Shown in pieces: positions 1 to 10,955 of a DNA stretch of 64,000 nucleotides. The stretch lies in NCBI GenBank assembly GCA_928212115.1, contig CAKMRJ010003334.1, positions 37,188,529 to 37,252,528 of the forward strand, read 5' to 3'. Numbering within the stretch: position 1 is the stretch's first letter; each line of letters opens with the position of its first letter. The notes beneath the pieces were generated by a model. It was not told the DNA's origin. It saw nothing but the letters and a program-made list of their open reading frames with translations, and did no database searches. Both the position numbers and the translations under genes were made by a program. This stretch comes from Lactuca virosa. Lineage: Eukaryota; Streptophyta; Magnoliopsida; Asterales; Asteraceae.

Positions 1-289
1 TTGCTGCATCTGCTTGTTGCGCTCAAGTTATCTGGATCCAACATCAGCTGTTGGATTACGGTTTGATTATCTAGAAACCCCCATTTACTGTGATAAGGAG
101 TCGCGATTCAAATTACTAAAAATCCTGTCCAACATTCCAAAACCAAGCACATTGATATCAAAATTCATTTTTCAGAGACTGTTATGAGCGCTCGCTCATC
201 CGCTAGAAACAGGTTCCTCTGCTAATAGTACGGATCTGTTCACCAAGCCTTTTAACAAAGCTCGATTCGATGTGCTTGTGGGATTTTGA
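1..289 (+). pseudogene. Ty1/copia (Sirevirus-like) pol C-terminus, RNase H tail
   Basis: This is the 3' end of a copia polyprotein entering from outside the window. Translation across frames shows the RNase H words CCAQVIWIQHQLLDYG, then ITKNPVQHSKTKHIDIKIHF, then TDLFTKPFNKARFDVLVGF and a stop at 287-289. TKHID and the LFTK-RFD ending are typical of the end of copia RNase H. At least two frameshifts and an internal stop separate these words, so it is dead. The long spacer and env-like ORF that follow fit the Sirevirus lineage, in which an extra ORF lies after pol. The lineage call is an inference; copia RNase H is clear. Confidence 0.8.
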
Positions 290-940
290 AAATGATTCGT
301 TTGAGGATTAAATGTTTTTTATAAGTTAGATTAGTTTAAATTTGCGCATTTTAGTGATTTCATTCTCACCCATGCACAAATTTAGGGGAGAAATAAACAA
401 AAACCAAACAAAAATTGAAAAATTAAAAAATCCAAAATATTTTTTCCTGTTTTATTTTTTTCAGAAAACATTCAAAAAAATCCACAACATTAAAAAATCA
501 AAAAAAAAAAAAATTAAAAAATTTTTGCTACAGTTTTTGCTTGTAGGTGTTGTGACGGGAAGTGATATTAGCAAGTGATAACAGGCAATCTGAGTCTGCG
601 TAACGTACCAAAATTAAATTGTCTATGCTCTGTGTTCGATGCGCTGGTAGGCACGAAAGATTCTAAATGGACTTGACTAGGCAGAGTTTGAACTTAAGGA
701 ATTCATAGACTTGACAAATCTTGACCTAGTTAAATCCGTTTAGCCTGACAATACGACGCTTGGATAGGTTGAGCAGGGAGATATATATGGAATCTATGGT
801 CACATTAAAGAACTCGTATCTGGAATGTGGATTAACTTTTCCTCGATGTGCGGATTCTGTCCTTAATTCGGTATTGATGGGGTGACTGTGGAATTCCGAT
901 AAATTAGGTCTGTAGAAAATGTTTTCCTCTCTATCTGTCT
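290..940. other. Spacer after copia pol, no gene seen
   Basis: This stretch follows pol and has no credible gene. It begins with a purine tract (383-393) and a very A-rich segment at about 400-520. The open frame at 342-578 only reflects A-rich codons (Lys, Ile, Asn). Confidence 0.6.
383..393 (+). other. Polypurine-tract-like site (AGGGGAGAAAT)
   Basis: A short purine run lies about 95 bp after the pol stop. Copia elements prime plus-strand DNA at such tracts, and Sireviruses are known to carry more than one. No LTR start follows directly, so this is a candidate only. Confidence 0.4.
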
Positions 941-1206
941 GTTAGTCATATGTTGCTTCCTCTGCGTGATCGAGAGATCCGACCTGGACTGTAACATATG
1001 CAACTCTATTTCTCTGCATCTTCATATCTATGCAATTCTTTCTATCTGTTAGCCATATACTGTCTCCTTTGCGTGACTTACAATCCGACCTGGTACACAG
1101 TATATGCATCATTCTTATTCTCAATCCCTCTAAAACTTCAGTTAGTCATATGTTTCACCCTCTGCGTGATTGGAAGAGATCCGACCTGGGTGTATAACAT
1201 ATGCAA
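941..1206 (+). repeat. Three tandem hairpin units with compensated stems
   Basis: Three units of about 65 bp recur at about 941, 1049 and 1141. Each has a stem and a conserved loop that reads CTCTGCGTGAT, then AATCC or GATCCGACCTGG. The stems are CATATGTT (947-954) with AACATATG (993-1000), CATATACTGT (1054-1063) with ACAGTATATG (1097-1106), and CATATGTT (1147-1154) with AACATATG (1196-1203). In unit 2 both arms changed together, so pairing is kept. The units lie in the spacer between copia pol and the env-like ORF. Confidence 0.75.
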
Positions 1207-1870
1207 TCTAAATCTATCTTCTCTCTTAATGATTGTCTGCTCACCCGATGTAAGGAGTATTCTGGAAGTCCTTGATTACTGGAGCATATCAGGAAGCAGG
1301 AAACATGTTCTAGTACAATTAAAATTGAACACTTACAGATTGTCTGTAGATCTCGCTGGCTCATTTAGGTGGACAACAATATCCCTGGTCGTCGTCAACT
1401 GAATGGTCCTTAAGAAATTATCTAGGAACTTAGATCACTTTGTCTTTGCACATAGTATGTCCTAATTCTGTCACAATTTTTCGTGTTTAAGTGGATCACA
1501 ATACTGGCGATCGACCAGACAAAGACGTGAAGATAAAAGGTACCGACAAGTGGATTAAGGCTGTCTAACAACTTTGATCCTAGTGTCACAAATTTATATT
1601 CAATGATTTTTGAGATAAATTTTAGTTTGCATCTATTTTATCTCAATTTTTATTTTTATTTTTATTGTATTTTTATTTTTATTTTTATAATTGTCAAAAT
1701 TTAAATTTTTTTAAAATTCTTAAATTTTAGAAATTATCTTATTTTTATTTTTTATTTTTTAGTTTATTTTATTTTATTTTTAATTTTATCCTCAAAAGGT
1801 TTTATTTTTGAAAATTAGTTGCGATTTGGACTGTGCCTTATACTGTGTGGGAGACAGGTAAATTTCGAAA
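1207..1870. other. Non-coding spacer with T-rich low-complexity tract
   Basis: No gene was seen. About 1615-1795 is a run of T/A tracts (TTTTTATTTTTA-type) just upstream of the TATA box at 1875. Confidence 0.6.
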
Positions 1871-1874
1871 AGGG

Positions 1875-1881
1875 TATAAAA
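1875..1881 (+). promoter_or_regulatory. TATA box (TATAAAA) upstream of the env-like ORF
   Basis: The sequence GGGTATAAAAGG is followed by a pyrimidine-rich leader (about 1905-1985). It lies 525 bp before the ATG of the env-like ORF. It could be an internal promoter of that ORF or the U3 promoter of an otherwise unrecognised LTR. The sequence alone does not decide. Confidence 0.45.
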
Positions 1882-2094
1882 GGTGGAGTTTACAGCTGGA
1901 AACCCTTCCCACCTCATTTTCATCCTTCCGGCCATAAACTCTCTCCACTCTCTCTCATCTCGAAAAAAAATTTGTGTGTTTTTGCGAAATCGTTTAGTCC
2001 ACATGAAAGGTATGCTAAAACCGACCGTGGGAATGTAGTTTGTTCATCGATTCGACTGATTTTGGGGGTTTAATCGAAGTTTTACTGTTCGTCG

Positions 2095-2285
2095 GCATTT
2101 ACGGTTGAAGCTTACGGCTCAGGAGCATACGGCCGTAAACTCTGTTTACGGCCAGGAGCTTACTGCCATGGGTTTACGGCTGTAAACCCAATCTGGACCG
2201 TAAACCCTATTTGACCATTTTTTACCGTAAACCCAAATTGGACCGTAAACCCTATTTTGACCATGTTTGACCGTAAACTCCAAAT
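2095..2285. repeat. Cluster of TTACGGCCGTAA palindromes
   Basis: Variants of TTTACGGCCGTAAAC, and half-sites such as ACCGTAAACCC, occur about nine times in 190 bp. The same word returns at 5290-5350 near the right end of the element. Palindrome clusters in Sirevirus LTRs are documented in maize, which fits the lineage call. Confidence 0.8.
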
Positions 2286-2359
2286 TTTAGTCAAAATATT
2301 TTTTTAAGGCCAAAATGAAATTGATTAATTAAAAAAACTTAAAGCTTTAACTGCTCAAA

Positions 2360-2399
2360 TATTTTTGTTTTCTTACTTGGCCTGTTTTAGTGCAGATCA
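2360..2399 (+). promoter_or_regulatory. Candidate 3' splice site just before the env-like ORF
   Basis: A T-rich tract (TTTTTGTTTTCTTAC) is followed by TTTTAG (ends 2390) and TGCAG (ends 2395), five bases before the ATG at 2400. This looks like a plant acceptor site. Splicing is one proposed way for downstream retroelement ORFs to be expressed. No donor was identified. Confidence 0.35.
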
Positions 2400-5177
2400 A
2401 TGGCAAGTTTGAAGTTTGTTGACATGCATAACTTGGCTATTGTACTGGCTGATCCTCCTGCTGCTCATGGAGATTTCAGGTCGATGATCCACAGGCTGAG
2501 AGAATGCTGCCTAGCCTCTGCCATTACTATGAACCCAGTCGTCTATCAGAGAATTATCAGGGAGTTCTGGCAGACTGCTAAGATGACAAGAGACAACAAT
2601 GGAGCAGTTACTATTGAAGCTGTTGTGAAAGGATGCAAGATTATGATCACTGAGCAGTTCATCAGAGAAACATTGCTGATTGATGATCAACCTGATTTTC
2701 CTACTGAGATCGGGATTGAAGATGTGCAAAAGATTCTCAAGAAGATGGGGTACGAAGGCATCTATCCTCCCACTGTGAAAAAGCTTCTGCCACCCTACTA
2801 GAGATTCTTGGCTCATGTATTTGTGAGCTGTATCTCGGGCAGAAGGTCAGGTGCTGATGAGATCTCGCTGAGGAACACAGGGGCAATTGTTTCACTAGCT
2901 GCAGGAATCAACTTCAACTTCTCAAAGTTCATATTGGATGAGTTCATAGTAAACATCAATGCTATAAACCGGGATCCAGAGATTCTTTCTTGATGTATCC
3001 TAGGTTCATCCAGTTGTTCATTGACACTCAATTTCCGGAGATGGTCAAAGAGGGAGAAACTCTAGATATGAAGTCGTTAGATCCCCACACTGTTGGGCTT
3101 ATCAAGCAGAATCGAAAGGGCAAAGTTGTTTTCCAAGGATTGCATCCCCTTGTGAAGTTCGGAAGATTTGCTGAGCTGAATGAGTCATCCGAGTCTCATG
3201 GAACGTCCGATAAAGCATCCTCTGAGCCTACTTCTTCAGAGAGGGTTATTTCTGAAGATGTCATCACAGTGTCGGATCATGATGAAGAAGAAAATACTCC
3301 AGCTCCTAATGCACAAGTAGCTGAGGAACATGATCTGACATCTGTTCAGGTCCAAAGCGATTATAATGAGGGGTCGTCAAAAAGTGCAACTGAAAACTGA
3401 TTTGTATGAAGACCTCGATCTTACTGGGTTCGATAAGGATGAAATTCCTTTAAATTTTGGTAGTAATGAAGACTTCATGACCGGTGAAAACCTCAACACG
3501 CTATTTGACAATATCAATGAAGTTGCTCATCCAGCAACGGAGATTAGGGAGACTGAAGACGTTCTTGAAACCACGCCTCCTTCTACCAATCAAGTGGCGG
3601 AAACAACAATTCCTATGGTGACAGTGTCAGGGATTCCTCCCCTTGATGTTGTTTCACCTACATCAGAGCCACTTGAAAGTGATCACACAACAACACAAAC
3701 CTCTCAACCTCCCATAAAAAGAAGAAGACTTGACCCAAGACAGGGAATTCTTATTCCTGGCCCACTTCAAGGCTTTTCAATTCCACCAACAACCACTCCT
3801 GCTATCGTCTCATCAGAACCTCTCAGTGAAGGTCCTAGTACCTTTTATGAAGCTGGTGATTCTTTTCTCCCCACAGGTTTCTCTCCTTCCATGCCAGATC
3901 ATGATGCTGCTTCTGTGAGGCTAGCCATGCACTTGGCTGAGGAACAATTCACAACGCCTCCCTCACGTGGTAAAGGAATATCTATTGGGGATGACAGCTC
4001 TGGAGAAGAGAATCCTACTATCCTTGGACTTCAGAAGGAGATCAGTGTACTGAATCAGAAGAATATAGAGCTTGATATCAGGGTTACAGACCTTCAGTCT
4101 GAAAATGCCAAGCTAAACATTCAAGTTACTGATCTTCTTGAAGACAAAGCTCTGAAGACGAAGCAGATCACTGATCTTCAGACGCATTTCGGTTTGTTGA
4201 CCGCCAGCTACTATGACCTGAAGAAGAAGCTGGAAGAAGAATTTGGCGACAAATTCAAGTCATCTGTCGATGAGCCAAAGATCTATCTTCCCAATCAAGA
4301 TGCTCCCATAGCTCCACCACCTACAAGAACAACCACTGTTTTCGATCGTTTTGACAAAGAACCAGCACATGCTCCGAATGTCGTGGCGTTAAAACGTGCT
4401 AAACTGGCCAAGTTTACTGAGAAGGGTCAGTTTTTGTTCAAAAGGAGCTCGGATCAGAATGCTCCCGGGGATCAACCAAACATCACCTTTACGGATCTTG
4501 GAGAGAATCGCTTCAGGGACGTATATGGTGATAGGTCAGGGATCATCTCATGGGGATTCCACGACACTCTAAATATGTGGATCGTGAGAAGAAAGAGTGG
4601 CAATATTGAACTGTACAAAGATGCTCATGACTTCCACTCTTAGACCAGGATTGACCTTACAGAGTTATCTAAGGCTCCTTTTGCAAATCCTTCCAATGAA
4701 CCCAAGGCGACTCATTTCAAGTTATTTTTGGACGATCAAGTGGCAAAGGGCTTTCCCTCAATGAAGACTGCAGAGTCTATTATCAAGATATACCCAAATG
4801 TCATTGATCCCAAAACCAATCAGCCTCTTCGGTCTGTGATGTGGCCCGCTACTGCTCAAGTGAAGCAAATTCCTATCCTTCATAACCATCCAGATGGATC
4901 TCTAAAGTCCATGCAATACTGGGTGCTCGATGAATCCACGGCTTCCGCTGTCATCAAGCTTGAGCATGGATGTATTCGCCTATATGACAAGAGGGATCTG
5001 CTACAGTTCAGAAAATGGGATATACATCAGCTTTCTCATCATCAGATCAAGGTCGCTGAAGACTTATTCGAGTCCGCTGCTAAGGAGTACACTGCTATGG
5101 TTGCTGAGATTATCCGAAAGGAAATGTGGAATGGAGCTATGGGAAAATCAGACGTGCTGGTGGTTGATAAAGACTAA
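2400..5177 (+). pseudogene. Env-like (additional) ORF of a Sirevirus-like copia element
   Basis: A long ORF of about 925 codons lies downstream of pol. The N-terminus (MASLKFVDMHNLAIVLADPP) belongs to a family I recognise as common in Asteraceae copia elements next to pol; its biochemical role is unknown. Next come an acidic, Ser/Thr/Pro-rich middle (about 3180-3960), a basic KRRR patch near 3718, a heptad-rich coiled coil (about 4015-4250) and a conserved C-terminal part ending near LVVDKD at 5177. It is broken by TAG at 2799-2801 (from TGG) and TAG at 4641-4643, and by frameshifts near 2980 and 3390. I saw no clear signal peptide or membrane segment, so the env name is positional. Otherwise it is colinear, suggesting moderate age. 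Confidence 0.75.
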
Positions 5178-5285
5178 GTCCAAGCTAGCACCAAACCAAT
5201 GAGGAGATTGAAGGGTCCAGTAAATGGTTTGGTCTAGGCTTTCATTGTAATAGTTTATTTTGAGTCTTTAGTGCATTTTGTGGGT

Positions 5286-5564
5286 TGTCAGTGAGTTTAC
5301 GACCAGATGGTGAGTTTACGGCCGTAAGCCTGTTTACGGCCATAAACCCTATTTGCGGTCCAAGTCTAGTATAAATAGAGGAGTTGTAGGTCATTGTCAA
5401 GTTGTTGATGCCACAGAGTTCACGGTCCACTGTATCGAGTTGTACCAGACGTTTTACTGCAATAAACGTGTGCAAGCTTGATTGATCTTCTTCTTCTACT
5501 CTTATTCTGATTGCTCTTGATTGATTACTTGATCATTGGTAAAGATCCGTTTTAGGACCTTACA
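5286..5564 (+). repeat. LTR-like terminus of the Sirevirus-like element
   Basis: The segment starts TGTCAGTGAG and ends CCTTACA. It has TTACGGCCGTAA-type palindromes at 5290-5350, a TATAAATAG box at about 5371, AATAAA at about 5461 and a pyrimidine-rich tail. This is the layout of a short LTR (U3 palindromes, TATA, polyadenylation signal). No second copy lies in the window and no clear polypurine tract precedes it, so the left boundary is uncertain. Confidence 0.4.
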
Positions 5565-5745
5565 ATTTTTAAGTCATTGTGACATATAAAATTATTTGAT
5601 AATTTTATAAACCGTTTAAAATTGTGTAAATTATATATCAAACGTATGATAATCTACATATAACAGGTAACAAAATGTACGAACAAAAATATGAACTACA
5701 ACTTTTAGTAACATAAAAATACAACAACATCTATTATAACATCTG

Positions 5746-5749
<4 letters not shown>

Positions 5750-5797
<48 letters not shown>
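5750..5797. repeat. (AT)n microsatellite
   Basis: An uninterrupted AT dinucleotide run of about 48 bp. Confidence 0.95.
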
Positions 5798-5799
<2 letters not shown>

Positions 5800-6106
5800 A
5801 CGAATAATAAAAAATATGAAAAATAAACACTACAACTTTTAATAACATAAAAACACTAAAACATTTATTATAACATTTATATTAACTTTTCATATTTAAA
5901 TCACAAATCTCTTCAAATGCATTAATGTTTTGAATGAGCAAAATTTTACAACCTTATAAAAGAAAAGAAAATAAAAAGTTATTAGTGATTACTAATTAAT
6001 AATCATAAGTTAAAAACTCTTGAGTTGTAACTAATAAATATACATAAATTAGAAAACTCTTGAGTTGTAGTGTGAGTTTCAAATGAATACGGTACTTGGA
6101 AATGTG

Positions 6107-6108
<2 letters not shown>

Positions 6109-6142
<34 letters not shown>
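6109..6142. repeat. (TTA)n microsatellite
   Basis: About eleven TTA trinucleotides in a row. Confidence 0.95.
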
Positions 6143-6145
<3 letters not shown>

Positions 6146-7009
6146 TTGTCTAAATAATTGGTTTTGATGCATCATTTTAATCCATTCAATTATTAAACAT
6201 AAAGATATTTAATTATAAATTTATAACATACATAGGTGTATATATATGTTAAACAAATCACATATAATATATATTTTCGTAAATGTCATATGTAATTCTT
6301 GTCGTAGTAATATGGATAAATTACTTTCATGTGAAGAACATATCATGATAAGTCATCATAATTACATACCAAATGTTAAAAGTTATGCTATCTTTTAAAT
6401 ATTGTCTTGTAAATATGTTGTGTAGGATAACCCAACAAAAAAAATAATATAAAATAAACATAATCAAAATAGAAAAACTACAATCAAATAAATAAGAACA
6501 TTGGTGGTTGAATATATAAATAAAAATGTTACATAAATATACGTTTAAATCAAAAGAAAAAACTAACATTCGTCTACTTTGCTAAAAAAAAACTATATAC
6601 GTTTTCTGAATCTTCTTTCTTTATTTAACACCATTCAACCATAAAAACTTGATTACAATTCTTCACTAACCTACAATCAAAATGTTTTTCTTGATAAAGA
6701 AGAATGAGAAAGATATTCCAAGCAAAACATTGATGTTTGGAGAGTCATATTCAAGATTGAGTAATACATACAAATCACATATAAAGATCAAATGAGAAAT
6801 TGAATATAAAGAAAGAATAGAAAAGCTTCATTTGTGTTGGTTGAAAGAAAAAATCATATTACAATTACCATCGATGCGACATAACTCATTTCTTCAAATC
6901 ATCATATTTGGATCGTGAATGCTTCAACTATATGAAAACTTTTGAATCATAATATCTTCAACCAAATGACGACTTTTTGTAAGAAAAATGTACTAATATA
7001 ACTACATAT

Positions 7010-7222
7010 ATAATGAAGGTGAAAGGGTGTGGGGGTTTCAAATGCATGAGGTGTTAAACTTATAGAGTGTGTGATTTTCTTGGAATGAGATTATGTGTGA
7101 TTAATTACTTTGAAGGTGAAAGGGTGTGGGGGTTTCAAATGCATGAGGTGTTGGCAAATTTTTATGGGGGTTTCAAATGCATGAGATTCAAGGGAAAATG
7201 TTAGCTTTATAAGTATGTATGA
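7010..7222 (-). mobile_element. Helitron-like 5' end (minus strand)
   Basis: Read on the minus strand from 7222 the sequence begins TCATACATACTTATAAAGC and continues with CATTTTCCC and CATGCATTTGAAACCCCC, like the start of the Helitron at 56028. The block with GGGTTTCAAATGCATGAG occurs three times (about 7035, 7131 and 7167). No CTAG end with a hairpin was found to the left, so the other boundary is unknown. Confidence 0.35.
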
Positions 7223-7661
7223 TAATGAAATGATGAGAATGATGATAATGACGATAATGACATGTTACCCATTATCTCAATATTATTCTAAGTAACCCTC
7301 TTAATCGTCATGTAAATTTTAAAATTTTGTTATTTGACTAATTAAACTATTTTTGTTAAACATAAAAAAACAAAACTAAAAGTATATTTCATTCATTTTC
7401 TATTTATTATAATTACTTACTTGATCAATAAAAAAATATCATACGTGTTTGGCAAATAAACTAGGCAGAAGTCCTATAAAGGGAAATAGACTTATTAAGG
7501 TAATTAACTTTTAGGTTTGTTCACATCTGGATAACAATCTTTTTTTTTCTATAAATCTAGGTAACGAACTTTTTGGAAGTGTTCACATATGGCCATTATG
7601 AACGGCTGTAGCAGGTTACATCCGATCATAATGGTCATATGTGAACACTTCCAAAAATTTA

Positions 7662-9107
7662 TGTTAGGGGTGTCAAACCCAACAAATAAAGGGGTACGAT
7701 ATACTCCAAAATAGCACTACTATATTGCACTAAAAGGTAGTACAAGGCAAGCAGGGTCGATCCACAGAGACACGGGATAATTAGTCTATACCTCTTTGCG
7801 CAAGGTACTATGGTCACCAACAGTAAAGAGGGGGTTTAGAATGAAATAATTAAAACAAACAATTAAAAACACCAGTAATCAACTAAAAGAGTGAATTAAA
7901 TTCAGAAATGGTAAGGACTCCAACCTCATGCATGACAACTTAGCAATGTGATTCCAAGATAACATGATATTTGCTCAATTCTATCTAAGTTGGTACTTGA
8001 AAGTGTTAACAAGCTCTAACACTTCCCATTCACCACATTAATTAACCAAAACAAGCTCTTTGATTAACCCTAAACTTACTAACCTAATCTAAACACGCTC
8101 TTAGAATTAGATTGAAAGATTGCATTAAACTTTATGTGAATGTTCCCAACAACACCCAATACTCCTCACAAGCTCGGGAGCGTAAGAGTGTGTGAATAAG
8201 ATTTACACTAAATTCATTCAATGGAAATCAGTTTAGTGCTTGTTACTTGTTCAATTTCACAAAACAATTACGGATTTTGTAAAAGAGATAACTTGAATGA
8301 CCTAACCCTAATTCAAATGGCCAATAAGAATCACAATTAGAATCAAACATTCGATTAAATCAAAATCAAATTCACTAGATAGAAATTAAAAGCAAACATC
8401 ATGTCATATGATTGAAATCACAACTAAGAAGTCAAGACATGAAGTTGGAGAAACTAGGGTTCTAGCCACACATGGCTAGAACAAGATCACAAGAATAAAA
8501 GATGGAAATAATGTGCAATTACAACTTACAAATAAGAGAAATAATGTTTCCAAATGATAAATGATCAAATCCTTGCAAAAACCTTCGAAATCCCCTCTCA
8601 AAATGTGCTCTGATATGTTCTGTCTATCTCAAAATGACCCTCAACCCGTAATATGAAAGATAGGAAAAACTGCCAAAAGTTGGTTTTTGGGTCGAACACG
8701 GCCCGTGTTAAAATAGGCTAAACTGACACGACTCGTGTTTAGCAGCCAACACGGCCTGTGTTGATTTGCACTAAACTGACACGACCCGTGTTCAGCATGG
8801 TCAACAGCTCCCATTTTGGTCAACACGGCCCGTGTACCCCTCTGACTCCGAATCCAAACTTGATTTTTCCAACTTTTTCGTTCTTCGCCCGATCATCCCG
8901 AAATCTTCACCAATGCTTCCCGGCAACTCCCAAAGCGCGTCCCAACCTCCGGTTTACCTGAAAAACATGAAAGTGTGCAAATAAGGTTGTTCTAGAGACT
9001 AACATGAATATGATGAAATGCAATAAAAATGAAGAATAACTATGCTAAATAGATGCATAAAAGGGGACTAAAAGGTGTGCAAAAAGGTGCACAAAATGCA
9101 CCTAACA
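7662..9107 (-). repeat. Athila 3' LTR (1446 bp)
   Basis: Starts TGTTAGGGG and ends CCTAACA. It matches the right LTR with few substitutions but has one palindrome unit fewer: five ACACGG-C-CCGTGT words or variants at about 8690-8840. The frames seen here are not genes. Confidence 0.95.
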
Positions 9108-9125
9108 AATCTCCCCAAGCTTAGA
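9108..9125 (-). other. Athila polypurine tract
   Basis: On the minus strand, AAGCTTGGGGAGATT lies directly before the 3' LTR. This is the expected plus-strand primer site. Confidence 0.75.
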
Positions 9126-10955
9126 CCTTTATTCCTCAAGAAAGAATAAGAACCGGACAAACAGGACGATTTCTAGATGGAAAATGAAATATAGAACAAA
9201 CGGGGACAGGAAGATCCTAAAAGCTAAGAATGAATGCATGCAATGAAAACTATGAAAAAGAAACATATGTACAAAAGATACTTAAGAAACAAAATGAACC
9301 AAAGAAAAAAAATTAAGAAGACAAGTAATTTATTTATTTTTTATAAATATATATAAATATGATCAAACTTTACATCAATGGGGCTCCAATCATTAATACC
9401 TAGGCGACCATCCTGCTACCTTCCATATATCACAGACTCCCAAAGTGAGGAAGACCACGAAACAGTGTAACCCAATAATCCAACCATAGTTTTATTTAAA
9501 CTTTATACCTTAATTAGCTTTATGGGCGAAAATAACACGGTTCGGGATTTCATGTCCTTAAGACTAGATGGCCAAGAATCAGAATCGACGCATCCTTAAG
9601 AACCCGTCACGGCGAATCAGCTTTCGCTGAAACAGTGAGCCCACCCGAAGGGGCCCAGCTCCTATGCTTTCACTTTTTCGAGAGCCACAAGTATCATATC
9701 ACACAGTTTTTTCATTCGCCAGATTTGACTTTGAGGCGGCTTTTGATTTTGATTGAACTTGGATTTGTATCTTCATTTTGAGCTTTGAATTCTTCAATCA
9801 ACTTTTGAATTTCTAATAATTTCTTCGTTTTGGCACTTGAAATTCTGATTGGGGTACTGGATGTGACAGTTGTACCCTTTCTTCTTTCTTGACTGTGTGG
9901 ATCTGATACTTAAGCTCTTTGTTACCGCGAGGGTAACGCGTGTCAACAAATAGGTCCGTGTTCTGTGGGTCCAGAGTTGTCGATAAAGATTCTTTTTTAA
10001 ACATTCAGAAGCAAATCATCCTAAAGCTGTTATTACCGCCCACAAAAACGTTTCAGTATTCCATTTTTTTTTATCTAAGGTTGGGGTCTCGAATTACGGT
10101 GTTTGGGCCCCCTAGTTATGACAGCTGATTCTACACTTCCGATAACTATCCGGTCGCCTCATAATTTTTTCATTTGATTTCTCGTTTTCCCACTTCATGG
10201 AGCTATCGTATGTAAAGAGTGTCATCATCTCGTATAAAGACTTTTTTTTTTAATATGATGCAAAAAAAACTTTGAAACTAAAGCAAAGAGGAAAATTATT
10301 TTTGGGTTTTATATTTAAAATGCAGGGTGCAAAAGAAAATATTTTTTTGTTTTAGTTTTTTTTTGTTTTTTTTTCAAATGCATGGATGAACCTATTGTAC
10401 AACTCTACCCCTCCCCAAGCTTAAAGATAAGCATCGTCCCCGATGCTCGGAGAGGGTGGAACAACCTAATCACCGAAAGTTGGTGGGGGATGGTAGTCAG
10501 GTCGGGTAAGAGTCCAAAATAGTCACAAATGCACACTAATAGGATTTTTAAGCAAAATATGAACGATTAAAGATATGGAAAGAATTTACCAAATCGTTCT
10601 TGGAACCTATGCAATTGTGGTGAGAACCTCCTCTTCATCTTCCCCAAGCTATCCGTGAAATATTTTTGGAGCCCGAGAGTCATTTTCTAGGCATAAAAAC
10701 ATGTTGCAACACATTTGGAACATTAAAAACTAAAGACTTCAAAGAAACGGAAATGTTTTTAAAGAAAAAGACAAAAATACCCCCGGGTTGCGTCCCGGTT
10801 AGCCGCCCTTGTTTTAAGTCGTTGGCTCGACTTGGCCCCAGAATATGCTTCATTCTAAGTATGTGGGCCTTTCCAACACATCAACCTTCTCGCCACTTCC
10901 TTCAATGGAACCTTCACCCTTTCTTTGGCTTTCTTTTTTCGCACAAACCAAAAAG
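9126..10955 (-). other. Athila 3' internal region, mostly non-coding
   Basis: No intact domain is present. Poly-A/T runs and a second CTCCCCAAGC tract (10411-10420) are visible. On the minus strand 10790-10950 reads with words such as DVLERPTYLE and FWGQVEPTT. I suspect these are the tail of the Athila integrase ORF, but cannot prove it. It abuts the insertion at 10956. Confidence 0.45.

Larger units (their letters stand above)
5565..7009. other. AT-rich intergenic stretch, no gene seen
   Basis: The sequence is strongly AT-rich with two microsatellites. No domain or convincing frame was found on either strand; the frame at 6327-6569 (minus) is low-complexity. Part of it may be the body of the Helitron-like element whose 5' end is at 7222. 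Confidence 0.6.

Noticed and set aside
342..578. 78-codon Lys-rich open frame
   Set aside because: Encoded by an A-rich low-complexity tract with no domain; chance frame.
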